Source: an uncultured Prevotellaceae bacterium (lineage in GTDB: Bacteria; Bacteroidota; Bacteroidia; Bacteroidales; Muribaculaceae). Taken from it: a stretch of 64,000 nucleotides of DNA. The stretch lies in the NCBI GenBank assembly GCA_900318535.1, contig ONKU01000009.1:1-64000 (forward strand), given 5' to 3'. This document shows, in pieces, positions 49,907-59,039 of the stretch. The position numbers were made by a program, and so were the translations under genes. Numbering within the stretch: the first letter of the stretch is position 1; the number at the start of each line of letters is the position of its first letter. The notes below the pieces were generated by a model that saw only the letters and a program-made list of their open reading frames with translations, ran no database searches and was not told the origin of the DNA.

Positions 49907-50985
49907 TTCAGGTGATAGATTTTTTTGATGTGCTGCATGTCGTGCTCGACCATGATGCGCACCAGGTCCTCAAATGAGGTCTTTTGCGGATTCCAGCCCA
50001 ACACGTTCTTGGCCTTGGTGGGGTCGCCCAGCAGCTGGTCCACCTCGGCGGGGCGGAAGTATTTGGGATCGACCTCGACCAGCACTTTGCCGGTGGCTTT
50101 GTCGATGCCTTTCTCGTTAATGCCCTCGCCTTGCCATTCCAGCTCGATGCCGGCATGGTGGAAGGCCAGGGTGCAGAACTCCCTCACCGAGTGGCACTCG
50201 CCTGTGGCGATGACAAAGTCGTCGGGCTCGGGCTGCTGCAGGATGAGCCACATGCACTCCACATAGTCGCGTGCATAGCCCCAGTCGCGCAGGGCGTTCA
50301 GGTTGCCCAGATAGAGCTTGTCCTGCAGGCCGTGGGCGATGCGGGCGGCGGCAAAGGTGATCTTGCGCGTCACGAAGGTCTCGCCGCGGCGCTCACTCTC
50401 GTGATTGAACAGGATGCCGTTGGCGCAGAACATGCCGTAGCTCTCGCGGTAGTTCTTCATGATCCAGAACGAATACAGCTTGGCGCATCCGTATGGGCTG
50501 CGGGGATAGAACGGCGTGGTCTCGCGCTGAGGCACCTCCTGCACCTTGCCGTAGAGCTCGCTGGTGCTGGCCTGGTAGATACGCGTCGACTGCTCGCGGC
50601 CGGCGATGCGCACGGCTTCAATCAGGCGCAGCGTGCCCACGGCGTCGGTCTCGGCGGTGTATTCCGGCACGTCAAACGACACCTTCACGTGGCTCTGTGC
50701 CGCCAGGTTGTAGATCTCGTCGGGCTTGATTTTCTCGATGATGCGGATGAGCGAGCTGCTGTCGGTCATGTCGCCGTAGTGCAGGTTGATGAGGCGGCGC
50801 TGCTTCATGTCGCGCACCCACTCGTCAAGGTACAGGTGCTCGATGCGGCCCGTGTTGAAACTGCTGCTGCGGCGCAGGATGCCGTGTACCTCGTAGCCCT
50901 TGTCCAGCAGGAATTCTGCCAGATAGGACCCGTCCTGGCCCGTGATGCCCGTGATGAGGGCGACTTTCTGGTTGTTCTCGTTCAT
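49903..50985 (-). CDS. gmd: GDP-mannose 4,6-dehydratase
   Basis: First step of GDP-L-fucose synthesis, 360 aa. NADP site [70 protein letters not shown] and catalytic YGCAK in [28 protein letters not shown] near the middle. It starts 2 bp after the UpxY-like gene and overlaps fcl by 4 bp: a compact three-gene unit. Confidence 0.97.
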   Translation of the reverse strand: MNENNQKVALITGITGQDGSYLAEFLLDKGYEVHGILRRSSSFNTGRIEHLYLDEWVRDMKQRRLINLHYGDMTDSSSLIRIIEKIKPDEIYNLAAQSHVKVSFDVPEYTAETDAVGTLRLIEAVRIAGREQSTRIYQASTSELYGKVQEVPQRETTPFYPRSPYGCAKLYSFWIMKNYRESYGMFCANGILFNHESERRGETFVTRKITFAAARIAHGLQDKLYLGNLNALRDWGYARDYVECMWLILQQPEPDDFVIATGECHSVREFCTLAFHHAGIELEWQGEGINEKGIDKATGKVLVEVDPKYFRPAEVDQLLGDPTKAKNVLGWNPQKTSFEDLVRIMVEHDMQHIKKIYHLK

Positions 50986-50987
50986 TG

Positions 50988-51530
50988 TTATAATGCGTTG
51001 TCTAGTTGATTCGGTTCGGGGTCGGTGATTTTCTCGATCATCGACGGGTGGACAAAGGTGGTGGCCACGGCCACCAGGCCCTCGACGTTGACGACCACGC
51101 GGCGGTCGCCCTTGACGCGCACAAACACGCCCTCGGCCCCGGCAAACATGCCGCCGATGATGCGCACGCGTTCGCCCTGGGCAAAGTCGCCCAGGTCGGG
51201 CTTGAGGTAGATGAGTTTTTCCTCGTAGGTGCCCGCTACCTTGATAAAGATATCCATCTCGCGCGTGGGCACCGTGATGGGCTTGCGGGTCTCACGGTCC
51301 ATGATGTAGCGGATGGGCAGGTCGGTGCTCTTCTTGTACTCGGCCATGCCGGTGGGCGTGATGTGGATGAAGATGAGGTTGTGCACGCTGGGCACAAGGC
51401 GCTTGACCATCACGCCGTGGCGTTCCTCGCGGCGGTACTGCATGGGCACAAAACAGGTGATGCCGCGCGACTCCAGGTCTTCCTTGACCCTGAGTTCGCG
51501 GTGGTAGGTCACGCGGATGGCGAACCACAC
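50988..51530 (-). CDS. UpxY-type NusG-like antiterminator
   Basis: 180-aa NusG-family protein of the UpxY kind, which controls transcription elongation through capsule or glycan operons in Bacteroides. NGN domain [37 protein letters not shown], then KOW region [41 protein letters not shown] at 51530 is chosen: it opens at the NGN strand and lies downstream of the -7 element at 51578-51585; the ATG at 51671 would add ~47 residues of non-family sequence. It probably acts on the attached gmd-fcl genes (inference). Confidence 0.8.
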   Translation of the reverse strand: MWFAIRVTYHRELRVKEDLESRGITCFVPMQYRREERHGVMVKRLVPSVHNLIFIHITPTGMAEYKKSTDLPIRYIMDRETRKPITVPTREMDIFIKVAGTYEEKLIYLKPDLGDFAQGERVRIIGGMFAGAEGVFVRVKGDRRVVVNVEGLVAVATTFVHPSMIEKITDPEPNQLDNAL

Positions 51531-51577
51531 TTTCTTCTCCCGTCCTTTTTTGATGATTGTCCTTACTTCCACAAGCG

Positions 51578-51585
51578 CAAAATTA
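51578..51585 (-). promoter_or_regulatory. -7 element for the UpxY-gmd-fcl locus
   Basis: The minus strand reads TAATTTTG, 47 nt before the GTG at 51530; the -33 match is poor. Confidence 0.5.
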
Positions 51586-51654
51586 CTCTTTTTTTTGCAA
51601 TAAAGTACCATTCTGGCCATTTCCACGTTATTTAAATAACGAATACTATTCTCT

Positions 51655-52221
51655 ATGGCAAAAGAAATCAAGAAGTGGACAACGCTCGAGAGCCGCTACA
51701 TCATTCAGCGGCCGTGGCTCACGGCGCGCGTGGACAAGGTGCAGCTGCCCGACGGGCGCATCAACCCCGAGCACTATGTGCTGGAGTATCCCGAGTGGGT
51801 CAACATCATCGCCATCACCGGCGAGGGACAGTTTGTCATGGTGCGGCAATACCGTCACGCCATGGACGTGGTGCTCGATGAGCTGTGTGCCGGCGTGGTC
51901 GAGCAGGGCGAGGCGCCCATCGATGCGGCAAAGCGGGAACTGCTCGAGGAAACCGGCTACGGCGGTGGCACCTGGCGCGAAATCATGACCGTGGGTCAGA
52001 ATCCCAGCATCTGCGACAACATCACCCACTGTTTCCTGGCCGAGGGCGTGGAGCGCGTGCAAGGCCAGCAACTGGATGCCGGCGAGGACATTGCCGTGCT
52101 GCTGCTCTCACGCGACGAGGTCGAGTCGATGCTGCGCGAGAACCGCCAGTTGCAGGCCCTGATGGCCGCCCCCCTGTGGCGTTATCTCGCCGAGCACCCC
52201 ACATCGGCCCGCTCCAAGTAG
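51655..52221 (+). CDS. NUDIX hydrolase
   Basis: 188-aa NUDIX pyrophosphohydrolase of the ADP-ribose pyrophosphatase type. The NUDIX box is intact: GVVEQGEAPIDAAKRELLEETGY (G-x5-E-x7-REL-x-EE-x-G), preceded by VNIIAITGEGQFVMVRQYRH and followed by NPSICDNITHCFLAEGV. The exact nucleotide is uncertain. It is divergent from the UpxY gene. Confidence 0.9.
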   Translation: MAKEIKKWTTLESRYIIQRPWLTARVDKVQLPDGRINPEHYVLEYPEWVNIIAITGEGQFVMVRQYRHAMDVVLDELCAGVVEQGEAPIDAAKRELLEETGYGGGTWREIMTVGQNPSICDNITHCFLAEGVERVQGQQLDAGEDIAVLLLSRDEVESMLRENRQLQALMAAPLWRYLAEHPTSARSK

Positions 52222-52271
52222 AGATTTGGAAATTCTTGGGCGCAACAGGGCGCCGATTACAGGTTTTTTTG

Positions 52272-52279
52272 TAAGTTTG
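52272..52279 (+). promoter_or_regulatory. -7 element for the lipoprotein-polyprenyl synthase-tatD unit
   Basis: TAAGTTTG, 19 nt before the ATG at 52299; no -33 match. Confidence 0.5.
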
Positions 52280-52298
52280 CCGAAAAATTGAGTGTGAC

Positions 52299-52610
52299 AT
52301 GAAATATCTGGTACCTATCATGGCAGCCTTGGTGCTGCTGATGGCTGGATGTGCCGAGAAAAAATCCCCGCTGGATGCCGAGGCGCGCGACAGTGGCATG
52401 AGGGCCGCGGCGGCTCTGGTGGCCGTGGACCACACCGACACGATGTCGATGGAACGTGCCGTCATGGACGCCAAGGCCAAGCAGAGCGTGTATGCCCTGA
52501 AACGTGATTCGGCGGCAGTGCGTGCGTTTGACGAGGCTTTCCGTGCCTATCTCAAGGAGAAGGACCGCCCGTTATATCATTCCATTTTCCCTGAAGACGA
52601 CAAGAAATGA
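52299..52610 (+). CDS. Small lipoprotein, unknown function
   Basis: 103-aa lipoprotein: signal MKYLVPIMAALVLLMAGC with lipobox LMAGC. The mature part is short and helical (DSGMRAAAALVAVDHTDTMSMERAVMDAKAKQSVYALKRDSAAVRAFDEAFRAYLKEK). No family recognised. Its stop overlaps the start of a second lipoprotein gene by 4 bp. Confidence 0.75.
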   Translation: MKYLVPIMAALVLLMAGCAEKKSPLDAEARDSGMRAAAALVAVDHTDTMSMERAVMDAKAKQSVYALKRDSAAVRAFDEAFRAYLKEKDRPLYHSIFPEDDKK

Positions 52611-53272
52611 TGATGAGACGTTTACCGCTATTATTCATTGGCCTGATGCTGCTGTTGACCGCCTGTGGCGGTGCCAGCAAGCGCGGCGAGGCTGCAGGAC
52701 GGGCGTTCCTGGCCGCTTGGGGCGACACGGCCGCAATGCATCGGGTGGTGCAAGGCTTCAATGCCCTGCGCGACGACAGCCTGCGCTGGCCGTGGGAGGT
52801 CAAGGCCGCCAATCGGGCATTTGCCGCTCCCTTGTTTGCCGACGGGCGTGACTCGCTGTTCCAGGCGGCTCATGTCATCGTGCTGTCGCCCAGGGAACTG
52901 GCCCAACTTAAAGTGCCGCCCATGGTGGATCTGCTGATGAAACGGGAATTTGACACCGACTCGGCGGCCGACTATCTGTCGCTCATTCACTGGCTGTGCT
53001 ACACGCTGGGCTATGACAGGCATGCCCAGGTCTTTGACAGCACCATGCAGGCCATCGTTGACGGCTTCTCGATCTATGAGCAGATGTGCGTCTATGTCCA
53101 GGCTTCGAGGCCTGCCGCTCTGGGCGCTGCCCTGGCCAACGATGCCAACCAGCCTGATGCCGACACGGCCGAGATCAATGAGCGCATCGGATGGCTGCGC
53201 ACGATGTACACGCCCACCGATTTCCAAACCTTTGAAACCGCATACAACGCGGCCTTGCGTCCCAAGAACTGA
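52607..53272 (+). CDS. Lipoprotein, unknown function
   Basis: 221-aa lipoprotein: MMMRRLPLLFIGLMLLLTACGG, lipobox LLTAC. The mature protein is mostly helical and not recognised (AAGRAFLAAWGDTAAMHRVVQGFNALRDDSLRWPWE; LSLIHWLCYTLGYDRHAQVFDSTMQAIVDG). Translationally coupled to the upstream lipoprotein and 20 bp before the polyprenyl synthase gene. Confidence 0.75.
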   Translation: MMMRRLPLLFIGLMLLLTACGGASKRGEAAGRAFLAAWGDTAAMHRVVQGFNALRDDSLRWPWEVKAANRAFAAPLFADGRDSLFQAAHVIVLSPRELAQLKVPPMVDLLMKREFDTDSAADYLSLIHWLCYTLGYDRHAQVFDSTMQAIVDGFSIYEQMCVYVQASRPAALGAALANDANQPDADTAEINERIGWLRTMYTPTDFQTFETAYNAALRPKN

Positions 53273-53292
53273 AAACTGATAAACTCAAGCAT

Positions 53293-54258
53293 ATGAAAAC
53301 ATTCCAAGAATACCTCGAGACCGTCAATCAAGCGATTGCCGCAATTCCTTATCCTGCGGCTCCGAGTAAGCTCTATGAGCCCATTTCCTATCACATGGCG
53401 CTGGGTGGCAAGCGCGTCCGCCCGGTGCTCACGCTCATGGCTTGTGAAGCGATGGGCGGAGAACTCTCGCACGCGCTGGATGCCGCAGTGGGACTGGAGA
53501 TGTTCCACAACTTCACCCTGCTGCACGACGACGTGATGGACAATGCCGACGTGCGCCGTGGCAAGACCACCGTGCACCGCCGCTGGAACGCCAACACGGC
53601 CATCCTGAGCGGTGACACGATGCTGACTATCGCCACTCAGTATATTGCCCGCACTGCCAACTGGCAGGTAATGGACCTGTTCAACAAGACCGCCATCGAG
53701 ATTTACGAGGGACAACAGTGGGACATGGACTACGAGCACCGCATCGACGTCACTGTCGAGGAATATATCAACATGATCCGCCTCAAGACGTCGGTCCTGC
53801 TGGGTTGCGCCCTCAAGACCGGTGCCCTCATCGTCGATGCCGATGAACAGCAGGCCGACCTGCTCTATGATGCCGGTGTGAACATGGGTCTGGCATTCCA
53901 GCTCAGGGACGACGTGCTTGACGTGTGGGGCGACCCGGCAACCTTCGGCAAGGAAATCGGTGGCGACATCATGAACAACAAGAAGACCTTCCTGCTCATC
54001 AATGCCATACGCCTTGCACAGGGCGATGATGCCGACGAGTTGCGTCACTGGCTCAACGATCCTTATGCCACCCGCGACAACAAGGTGGCCGGCGTGACTG
54101 CCCTTTACGAGCGCCTGGGCGTTCGCGACCTGGCCGAGGACGCCATCGCCGGATACAACGACCAGGCCGTAGCCGCCTTCAACCAAGTCAAAATGTCCGA
54201 CGAAGACAAACAGGCGTTTATCGCGCTCGCTAACAAGCTCGCCGGACGCCAGTTCTAA
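53293..54258 (+). CDS. Polyprenyl diphosphate synthase
   Basis: Trans-isoprenyl diphosphate synthase, 321 aa. GGKRVRPVLTLMACE, first Asp-rich motif FTLLHDDVMDNADVRRGKTT (DDxMD), KTSVLLGCALKTGAL, and second motif QLRDDVLDVWGD with FGKEIGGDIMNNKKTFLLI. It uses IPP, supplied via IspH, to make farnesyl or longer chains; the residues before DDxxD (Phe, Leu) do not let me fix the chain length. It lies 2 bp before tatD. Confidence 0.93.
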   Translation: MKTFQEYLETVNQAIAAIPYPAAPSKLYEPISYHMALGGKRVRPVLTLMACEAMGGELSHALDAAVGLEMFHNFTLLHDDVMDNADVRRGKTTVHRRWNANTAILSGDTMLTIATQYIARTANWQVMDLFNKTAIEIYEGQQWDMDYEHRIDVTVEEYINMIRLKTSVLLGCALKTGALIVDADEQQADLLYDAGVNMGLAFQLRDDVLDVWGDPATFGKEIGGDIMNNKKTFLLINAIRLAQGDDADELRHWLNDPYATRDNKVAGVTALYERLGVRDLAEDAIAGYNDQAVAAFNQVKMSDEDKQAFIALANKLAGRQF

Positions 54259-54260
54259 CT

Positions 54261-55031
54261 ATGATAGATAGTCATTCTCATATTTATTGCGATGCGTTTG
54301 ACGAGGACCGTGATGAGGTCGTTAACAGGGCTCGTGAGGCGGGAGTGAGGCACATCATCCTGCCTAACGAGAATCTGGAGAGCGTGTCGCGCCTTGCCGC
54401 ATTGCATGAGCAGTATCCCGACTACATTTCGATGACGCTGGGTCTGCACCCCGAGGATGTGCACGACGACTACCTCGACGTGCTGGGCAAGATGCGCCCC
54501 ATGCTTGACGAGTATCCTGTCGTGGCCATCGGCGAAATAGGCATCGACTTGTATTGGGACAAGACCTGGCGGGAACAGCAAAAGCATGCCCTCGACATCC
54601 AGCTGCATTGGTGCCACGAGCGCGACATTCCTTTCATCATTCATTGCCGCGAGGCTCTGGACGACATCCTCGATGTCATCGACCACTTGGATTGCCCCGT
54701 GCCGCGAGGCGTGTTCCACTGTTTTGCCGAAACGCCTGCCGATGTCGAGCGTGTGCGTCAAAGGGGCGATTTCTACTTCGGTGTGAATGGAGTGGTCACC
54801 TTCAAGAAAAGCACAGTGCCGCAGTTGCTGCCCGCCATCGGGCTCGACCGTCTGCTGCTGGAAACCGATGCCCCTTATCTGACTCCCGTTCCTCACCGCG
54901 GCAAGCGCAACGAGAGTGCCTACATTCCTCACGTCAACGATTTCATCGCCAAGACTTTGGGCGTCACTCCCGAGGAGGTCAGCGCTGCCACCGACCGCAA
55001 TGCCCAGCAGTTGTTTGGTCTGAAACTGTGA
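54261..55031 (+). CDS. TatD-family metal-dependent hydrolase
   Basis: 256-aa TIM-barrel hydrolase, likely a 3'-5' DNase-like enzyme as in other TatD proteins. Metal ligands: MIDSHSHIYCDAFDEDRD (HxH), VAIGEIGIDLYW (Glu), FIIHCREALDDIL (His), GVFHCFAETPADV (His) and LLLETDAPYLTP (Asp). Last gene of the 52.3-55.0 kb unit, closed by a long hairpin. Confidence 0.93.
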   Translation: MIDSHSHIYCDAFDEDRDEVVNRAREAGVRHIILPNENLESVSRLAALHEQYPDYISMTLGLHPEDVHDDYLDVLGKMRPMLDEYPVVAIGEIGIDLYWDKTWREQQKHALDIQLHWCHERDIPFIIHCREALDDILDVIDHLDCPVPRGVFHCFAETPADVERVRQRGDFYFGVNGVVTFKKSTVPQLLPAIGLDRLLLETDAPYLTPVPHRGKRNESAYIPHVNDFIAKTLGVTPEEVSAATDRNAQQLFGLKL

Positions 55032-55050
55032 CAGTTGCTTCCATAGTGCC

Positions 55051-55096
55051 AACAACAATAAAGAGCCCACAAACTTGTGGACTCTTTATTGTTGTT
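55051..55096. terminator. Long bidirectional terminator tatD/M13 peptidase
   Basis: A 22-bp stem with one mismatch (55051-55072 with 55075-55096; core CAATAAAGAG/CTCTTTATTG and CCACAA/TTGTGG). It ends 15 bp before the convergent peptidase stop. Confidence 0.9.
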
Positions 55097-55111
55097 GGTG
55101 TCGCTGATGGA

Positions 55112-57136
55112 TTACCAGATGATGGCGCGGTCAGCGGGATCGAGCCACATCTTGTCACCGGCCTTGATGCCGAAGGCGTCAAAGAAGGTGTCGATGTTCC
55201 TCAGCGTGGCATTCACGCGGTAGCGGCCGATGCTGTGGGGATCGCTCTTGGTCTGCTGGAAGATGGCCTCTTCGGTCATGTTGTCAGCCCAGATGCGGCC
55301 ATAGCTCAGGTAGAAGCGCTGGGCAGGAGTGAAGCCGTCCATCTTCTTGCCGTCGCGGTACTGCTGCGTGGTCTTGAAAGCGTCATAGGCGATGCGCAGG
55401 CCGCCCTGGTCGGCGATGTTCTCGCCCAGGGTCAGGTGGCCGTTGGCATGCTGGTCCTTCACGACGATGATCTCGTCGAACTGTGCAGCCAGCTTCTCGG
55501 CGGCTTCCTGGAACTTCTGGCTGTCCTCCTCGGTCCACCAGTCGGTCATGTTGCCGTACTGGTCAAACATGCGGCCCTGGTCATCAAAGCCGTGGGTCAT
55601 CTCGTGGCCGATAACCACGCCGATGGCACCAAAGTTGGTAGCATCGTCAGCCTCTACATCAAAGAAGGGAGGCTGCAGGATGGCGGCGGGGAAGCAGATC
55701 TCGTTGGTCGTGGGGTTGTAGTAGGCGTTCACCGTCTGCGGTGTCATGCCCCATTCGTCCCTGTCAACGGGCTTGCCCATCTTGTCCAGGTTGCGGCGGG
55801 TCTCATACAGGCTGGCAGCCTTGATGTTGTCATACAGGCTCTTGCTGGGATCTACCTGCAGACCGCTGTAGTCGCGCCACTTGTCGGGGTAACCGATCTT
55901 GACGGTGAAGGCGTTGAGCTTCACCAGAGCATTGATCTTGGTCTGCTCGCTCATCCAGGTCAGGCCGGCGATGTGGGCGGCCAGCGATTTGCGCAGTTCA
56001 CCGATGAGCTTCATCATCTTCTCCTTGCTGCCATGAGCAAAGTACTTGTTCACGTAGATCTCGCCAACGGCCTCGCCCAGCAGTGAGTTGGGGAAGCCAA
56101 GGGCACGTTTCCAGCGGGGCTTGCGCTCCTTCTGTCCGCTCAGCATGCGGCCATAGAAGTCAAACGAGGTCTCGCCGAAGTCGTCACTCAGGTAATTGGA
56201 AGCGCCACGGATGAGCAGGCCGGCCATGTAGTCACGCATCTGCTGCTCGCTGAGCTTGGTCATCAGCTCGTTGGCCACGGCCATCACCTTGGGCTCGGTC
56301 AGGATGACCCATTCCACGGTGGGAGTGCCCATCAGCTTGAAGTACTCCTTCCAGTTGATGGCAGGATAGTCGGCCTGCAACTGGTCCAGGGTGCGGATGT
56401 TGTACAGTTTGGTGTAGTCACGGGCCTCGGCGCGGTCCATCTTGGCCTGGGCAAACTTGTACTCAATGTCATAGATGGTCTTGCAGGCGCGGTTAGCCTC
56501 TTTCTTGCTGTAGCCGGCGAGCTGGAACATCTTCACCAGGAATTCCTTGTAGGCCTGCTGGATCTTCTTGCTGTCGGCATCGGTGTTCAGGTAGTAGTCC
56601 CTGTCAGGCAGACCGCTGGTGCCGGCGCTCAGCCACATCACGTTCATGTCACTGTTCTTGAGGTCGGTCTCCACGCCAACGCCAAAGAACGGGTTGCTCA
56701 ACGTCAGGTGCTGATCGGCGATGAAGCTGGTCAGGTCTTTTTTCTTGAAGGCCTTCACCTTGGCCAGGTCGGCGAGCAGGGGCTTTACGCCCTCGCTGTT
56801 CAGGCGGTCGCTGTCCATTGCCATCTTGTACAGGTCGGCAACTTTCTGGTCCACGGTGCCGAACTTGTGGTCGGTCTTGCCCAGTTCCAGGAACATGTCG
56901 CGCAGGCGGTTCTCGTTCTCCTCGGCCAGCACGTTAAACACGCCATAGCTGGAATACTCGGGGTGCTTGCTCAGCGGGTTGGCTTTCATCCAGCCACCAC
57001 CGGCATACTCATAGAAATCGTCACCCGGCTTCACGCTCAGGTCCATGTCGGCGCGGTTCACGCCGTGTGTCACTTGTGCCTTCACACCAGGCACTGCAGC
57101 CATCATAATGGCCATAGCTAATAACATCTTTTTCAT
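55112..57136 (-). CDS. pepO: M13-family metalloendopeptidase (PepO/neprilysin-like)
   Basis: Exported zinc endopeptidase, 674 aa, with signal peptide MKKMLLAMAIMMAAVPGVKA. Full family layout: N-terminal domain from GVNRADMDLSVKPGDDFYEYAGGGWMK, substrate-edge motif NAYYNPTTNEICFPAAILQPPFF, zinc motif VIGHEMTHGFDDQG (HExxH), third ligand in GENIADQGGLRIAYDAF (ENxxD), and a C-terminal end LDPADRAIIW. ATG at 57136 is chosen over 57184. It probably trims peptides in the periplasm or outside. Confidence 0.95.
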   Translation of the reverse strand: MKKMLLAMAIMMAAVPGVKAQVTHGVNRADMDLSVKPGDDFYEYAGGGWMKANPLSKHPEYSSYGVFNVLAEENENRLRDMFLELGKTDHKFGTVDQKVADLYKMAMDSDRLNSEGVKPLLADLAKVKAFKKKDLTSFIADQHLTLSNPFFGVGVETDLKNSDMNVMWLSAGTSGLPDRDYYLNTDADSKKIQQAYKEFLVKMFQLAGYSKKEANRACKTIYDIEYKFAQAKMDRAEARDYTKLYNIRTLDQLQADYPAINWKEYFKLMGTPTVEWVILTEPKVMAVANELMTKLSEQQMRDYMAGLLIRGASNYLSDDFGETSFDFYGRMLSGQKERKPRWKRALGFPNSLLGEAVGEIYVNKYFAHGSKEKMMKLIGELRKSLAAHIAGLTWMSEQTKINALVKLNAFTVKIGYPDKWRDYSGLQVDPSKSLYDNIKAASLYETRRNLDKMGKPVDRDEWGMTPQTVNAYYNPTTNEICFPAAILQPPFFDVEADDATNFGAIGVVIGHEMTHGFDDQGRMFDQYGNMTDWWTEEDSQKFQEAAEKLAAQFDEIIVVKDQHANGHLTLGENIADQGGLRIAYDAFKTTQQYRDGKKMDGFTPAQRFYLSYGRIWADNMTEEAIFQQTKSDPHSIGRYRVNATLRNIDTFFDAFGIKAGDKMWLDPADRAIIW

Positions 57137-57189
57137 TATTAATAAACTATAGTTTAAGTTATATGGTTTAGTCAATCGTTTCAACCCCG

Positions 57190-57197
57190 CAAAAGTA
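57190..57197 (-). promoter_or_regulatory. -7 element for pepO
   Basis: The minus strand reads TACTTTTG, 53 nt before the start at 57136; the -33 position reads ATG. Confidence 0.5.
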
Positions 57198-57218
57198 GCA
57201 AAAACTCTTGAAAAGGCA

Positions 57219-57263
57219 TCCAGACGCTCTAGATATTCTAGATTATCTGGATAATTCGGGATG
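57219..57263. repeat. 9-nt TCTAGATnn array, second copy
   Basis: Five in-phase units TCCAGACGC, TCTAGATAT, TCTAGATTA, TCTGGATAA, TTCGGGATG just beyond the dnaB stop (57266). A 22-nt core at 57227 differs from 33185 at two positions. Confidence 0.8.
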
Positions 57264-57265
57264 TT

Positions 57266-58843
57266 TTAGAAGGGGGGTGGTGTTTCGTTGGGATCTTGGA
57301 TAAAGTCGACGTTGGGGGGTGGGGGAGTGAAACCGTCACCCACGGGCGAGGCACCGCCGCTGGGGATGGAGCCGCCGTTCATCTTTGACTCGTAGGTGGT
57401 CTCATTGGAGAGCAGGTCTTGCTCGCCCTGGTTCTCGAAGCGGGCATACTTGCTCACGAAGTGCAGGTTGATGGTGTCGGTGGCACCACTGCGGTGCTTG
57501 GCGACGATGAACTCGGCCAGGCCGCGGATGTTGTTGCCCTCGGCGTCCTCACTCGAGCGGGTATAGTACTCGGGGCGGTGAATGAAGCACACGATGTCGG
57601 CATCCTGCTCGATAGCGCCCGACTCACGCAGGTCGCTCAGCTGCGGGCGCTTGCCCAGCTTGTCGTCGGCGGCACGCGTCTCGACGCTGCGGTTGAGCTG
57701 CGACAGGGCGATGATGGGGATATCCAGTTCCTTGGCCAACTGCTTGAGGTTACGCGAAATGGTGCTCACCTCCTGCTCGCGGCTGCCGAACTTCATGCCG
57801 GTGGCGTTCATCAGCTGCAGGTAGTCGATAATGATGATTTTCACGCCATGTTCGCGCACCAGGCGGCGAGCCTTGGTCCTGAGCTCAAAGATGGACAGCG
57901 ACGGTGTGTCGTCGATGAACAGCGGCGCGGTGCTCAGGCTGCGCGTGCGGGTCATCAGATTCTCCCATTCGGGCTGGGTGAGCTGGCCGCTCTTGATTTT
58001 CTCACCCTCGAGCGAGCACACGTTGCTGATGAGACGGTTCACAAGCTGCAGACTCGACATCTCGAGCGAGAACACGGCAACGGGGTAGTTGTAGTCCACG
58101 GCCATGTTCTTGGCCATCGACAGGACAAATGCGGTCTTACCCATGGCGGGACGGGCCGCAATGATGATCAAGTCGCTGTTCTGCCAGCCGCTGGTCAGGC
58201 GGTCGAGCTTGTGGTAGCCCGATTCCAGGCCGCTGAGGCCCTCGGGACGGTTGGCGGCCCACTCGATTTTCTTGATGGCCTCCTGCACGGCGTTCTCGAT
58301 GGGGATGACGTCGCGCTTGAGGGTGTTCTTGGAAATCTCAAACAGTTTGCCCTCGGCTTCCTGCATCAGGTCATACACGTCGATCGACTCGTCAAAGGCC
58401 AACTGCTGCACCTGGCTGCTGTAGCTGATGAGCTCGCGGGCAAGGTACTTCTGTGCCACGATGCGCGCATGGAACTCAACGTTGGCGGCACTCGACACCA
58501 TGCCCGTCAGTTCGCTGATGCGGATGGCTCCGCCCACCTCGTCCAGTGCCTGGTTGGTGCGCAACTGGTCGGTCACGGTGAGCATGTCGATGGGCTTGCC
58601 GTTGGCGGCCAGTGTCTGGATGGCCTCATAGATCTTTTGGTTCGCGGGGTTGTAGAATGCCTCGGGCTTGAGGATTTCGCACACGTTGTTATAGGCGTCT
58701 CTCTCCAGCATCAGTGCGCCAAGCACGGCATCCTCGAGCGAGGTGTCCTGGGGCGGCAGTTTGCCGAATTCGCCGATGATTTCGGGCTCATGGGTCGGGC
58801 GCGTGCGACGGCGCGCCTGCTTGCCTACTTCAAATTCTTCCAT
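57266..58843 (-). CDS. dnaB: Replicative DNA helicase DnaB
   Basis: Hexameric replicative helicase, 525 aa. N-terminal primase-interacting domain (GKLPPQDTSLEDAVLGALMLE), linker helix, RecA-like ATPase: LIIIAARPAMGKTAFVLSMAKN (Walker A), VAVFSLEMSSLQLVNRLISN, IIIIDYLQLM (Walker B), ALSQLNRSVETR and QLSDLRESGAIEQDADIVCFIHR. No intein is present. The C-terminal ~45 residues are a Gly/Ser/Pro-rich tail ending DPNETPPPF. A -7 element TACCTTTG lies at 58888-58895 (minus). Confidence 0.97.
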   Translation of the reverse strand: MEEFEVGKQARRRTRPTHEPEIIGEFGKLPPQDTSLEDAVLGALMLERDAYNNVCEILKPEAFYNPANQKIYEAIQTLAANGKPIDMLTVTDQLRTNQALDEVGGAIRISELTGMVSSAANVEFHARIVAQKYLARELISYSSQVQQLAFDESIDVYDLMQEAEGKLFEISKNTLKRDVIPIENAVQEAIKKIEWAANRPEGLSGLESGYHKLDRLTSGWQNSDLIIIAARPAMGKTAFVLSMAKNMAVDYNYPVAVFSLEMSSLQLVNRLISNVCSLEGEKIKSGQLTQPEWENLMTRTRSLSTAPLFIDDTPSLSIFELRTKARRLVREHGVKIIIIDYLQLMNATGMKFGSREQEVSTISRNLKQLAKELDIPIIALSQLNRSVETRAADDKLGKRPQLSDLRESGAIEQDADIVCFIHRPEYYTRSSEDAEGNNIRGLAEFIVAKHRSGATDTINLHFVSKYARFENQGEQDLLSNETTYESKMNGGSIPSGGASPVGDGFTPPPPNVDFIQDPNETPPPF

Positions 58844-58887
58844 TATCTCGTTGTATTGTTGTCGTAGTTGTTTGATGATTGGGAGGG

Positions 58888-58895
58888 CAAAGGTA
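58888..58895 (-). promoter_or_regulatory. -7 element for dnaB
   Basis: The minus strand reads TACCTTTG, 44 nt before the dnaB start; -33 not evident. Confidence 0.5.
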
Positions 58896-58981
58896 GTGAA
58901 AAACGTTGGATTATCCCGCAGGGGTTATTTACATTCTATTCACACGATGTTGACAAAGTTGAGTTTTTTGAATGTGAACTG

Positions 58982-59012
58982 TTGATTTTTTCAGCAATAG
59001 TTTGTAATTTTG
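58982..59012 (+). promoter_or_regulatory. Promoter of the membrane protein-GH31 unit
   Basis: TTG (58982-58984), 20 nt, TAATTTTG (59005-59012), 27 nt before the ATG at 59040. Confidence 0.7.
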
Positions 59013-59039
59013 CATCAGAGTAATTGATAAGTACCTGTT

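Noticed and set aside
51530..51671. Longer UpxY-like protein starting at ATG 51671
   Set aside because: The extra 47 residues are not family-like, and the -7 element at 51578-51585 would lie inside the gene.
57419..58867. 482-codon plus-strand open frame over dnaB
   Set aside because: Antisense shadow of DnaB with no supporting features.
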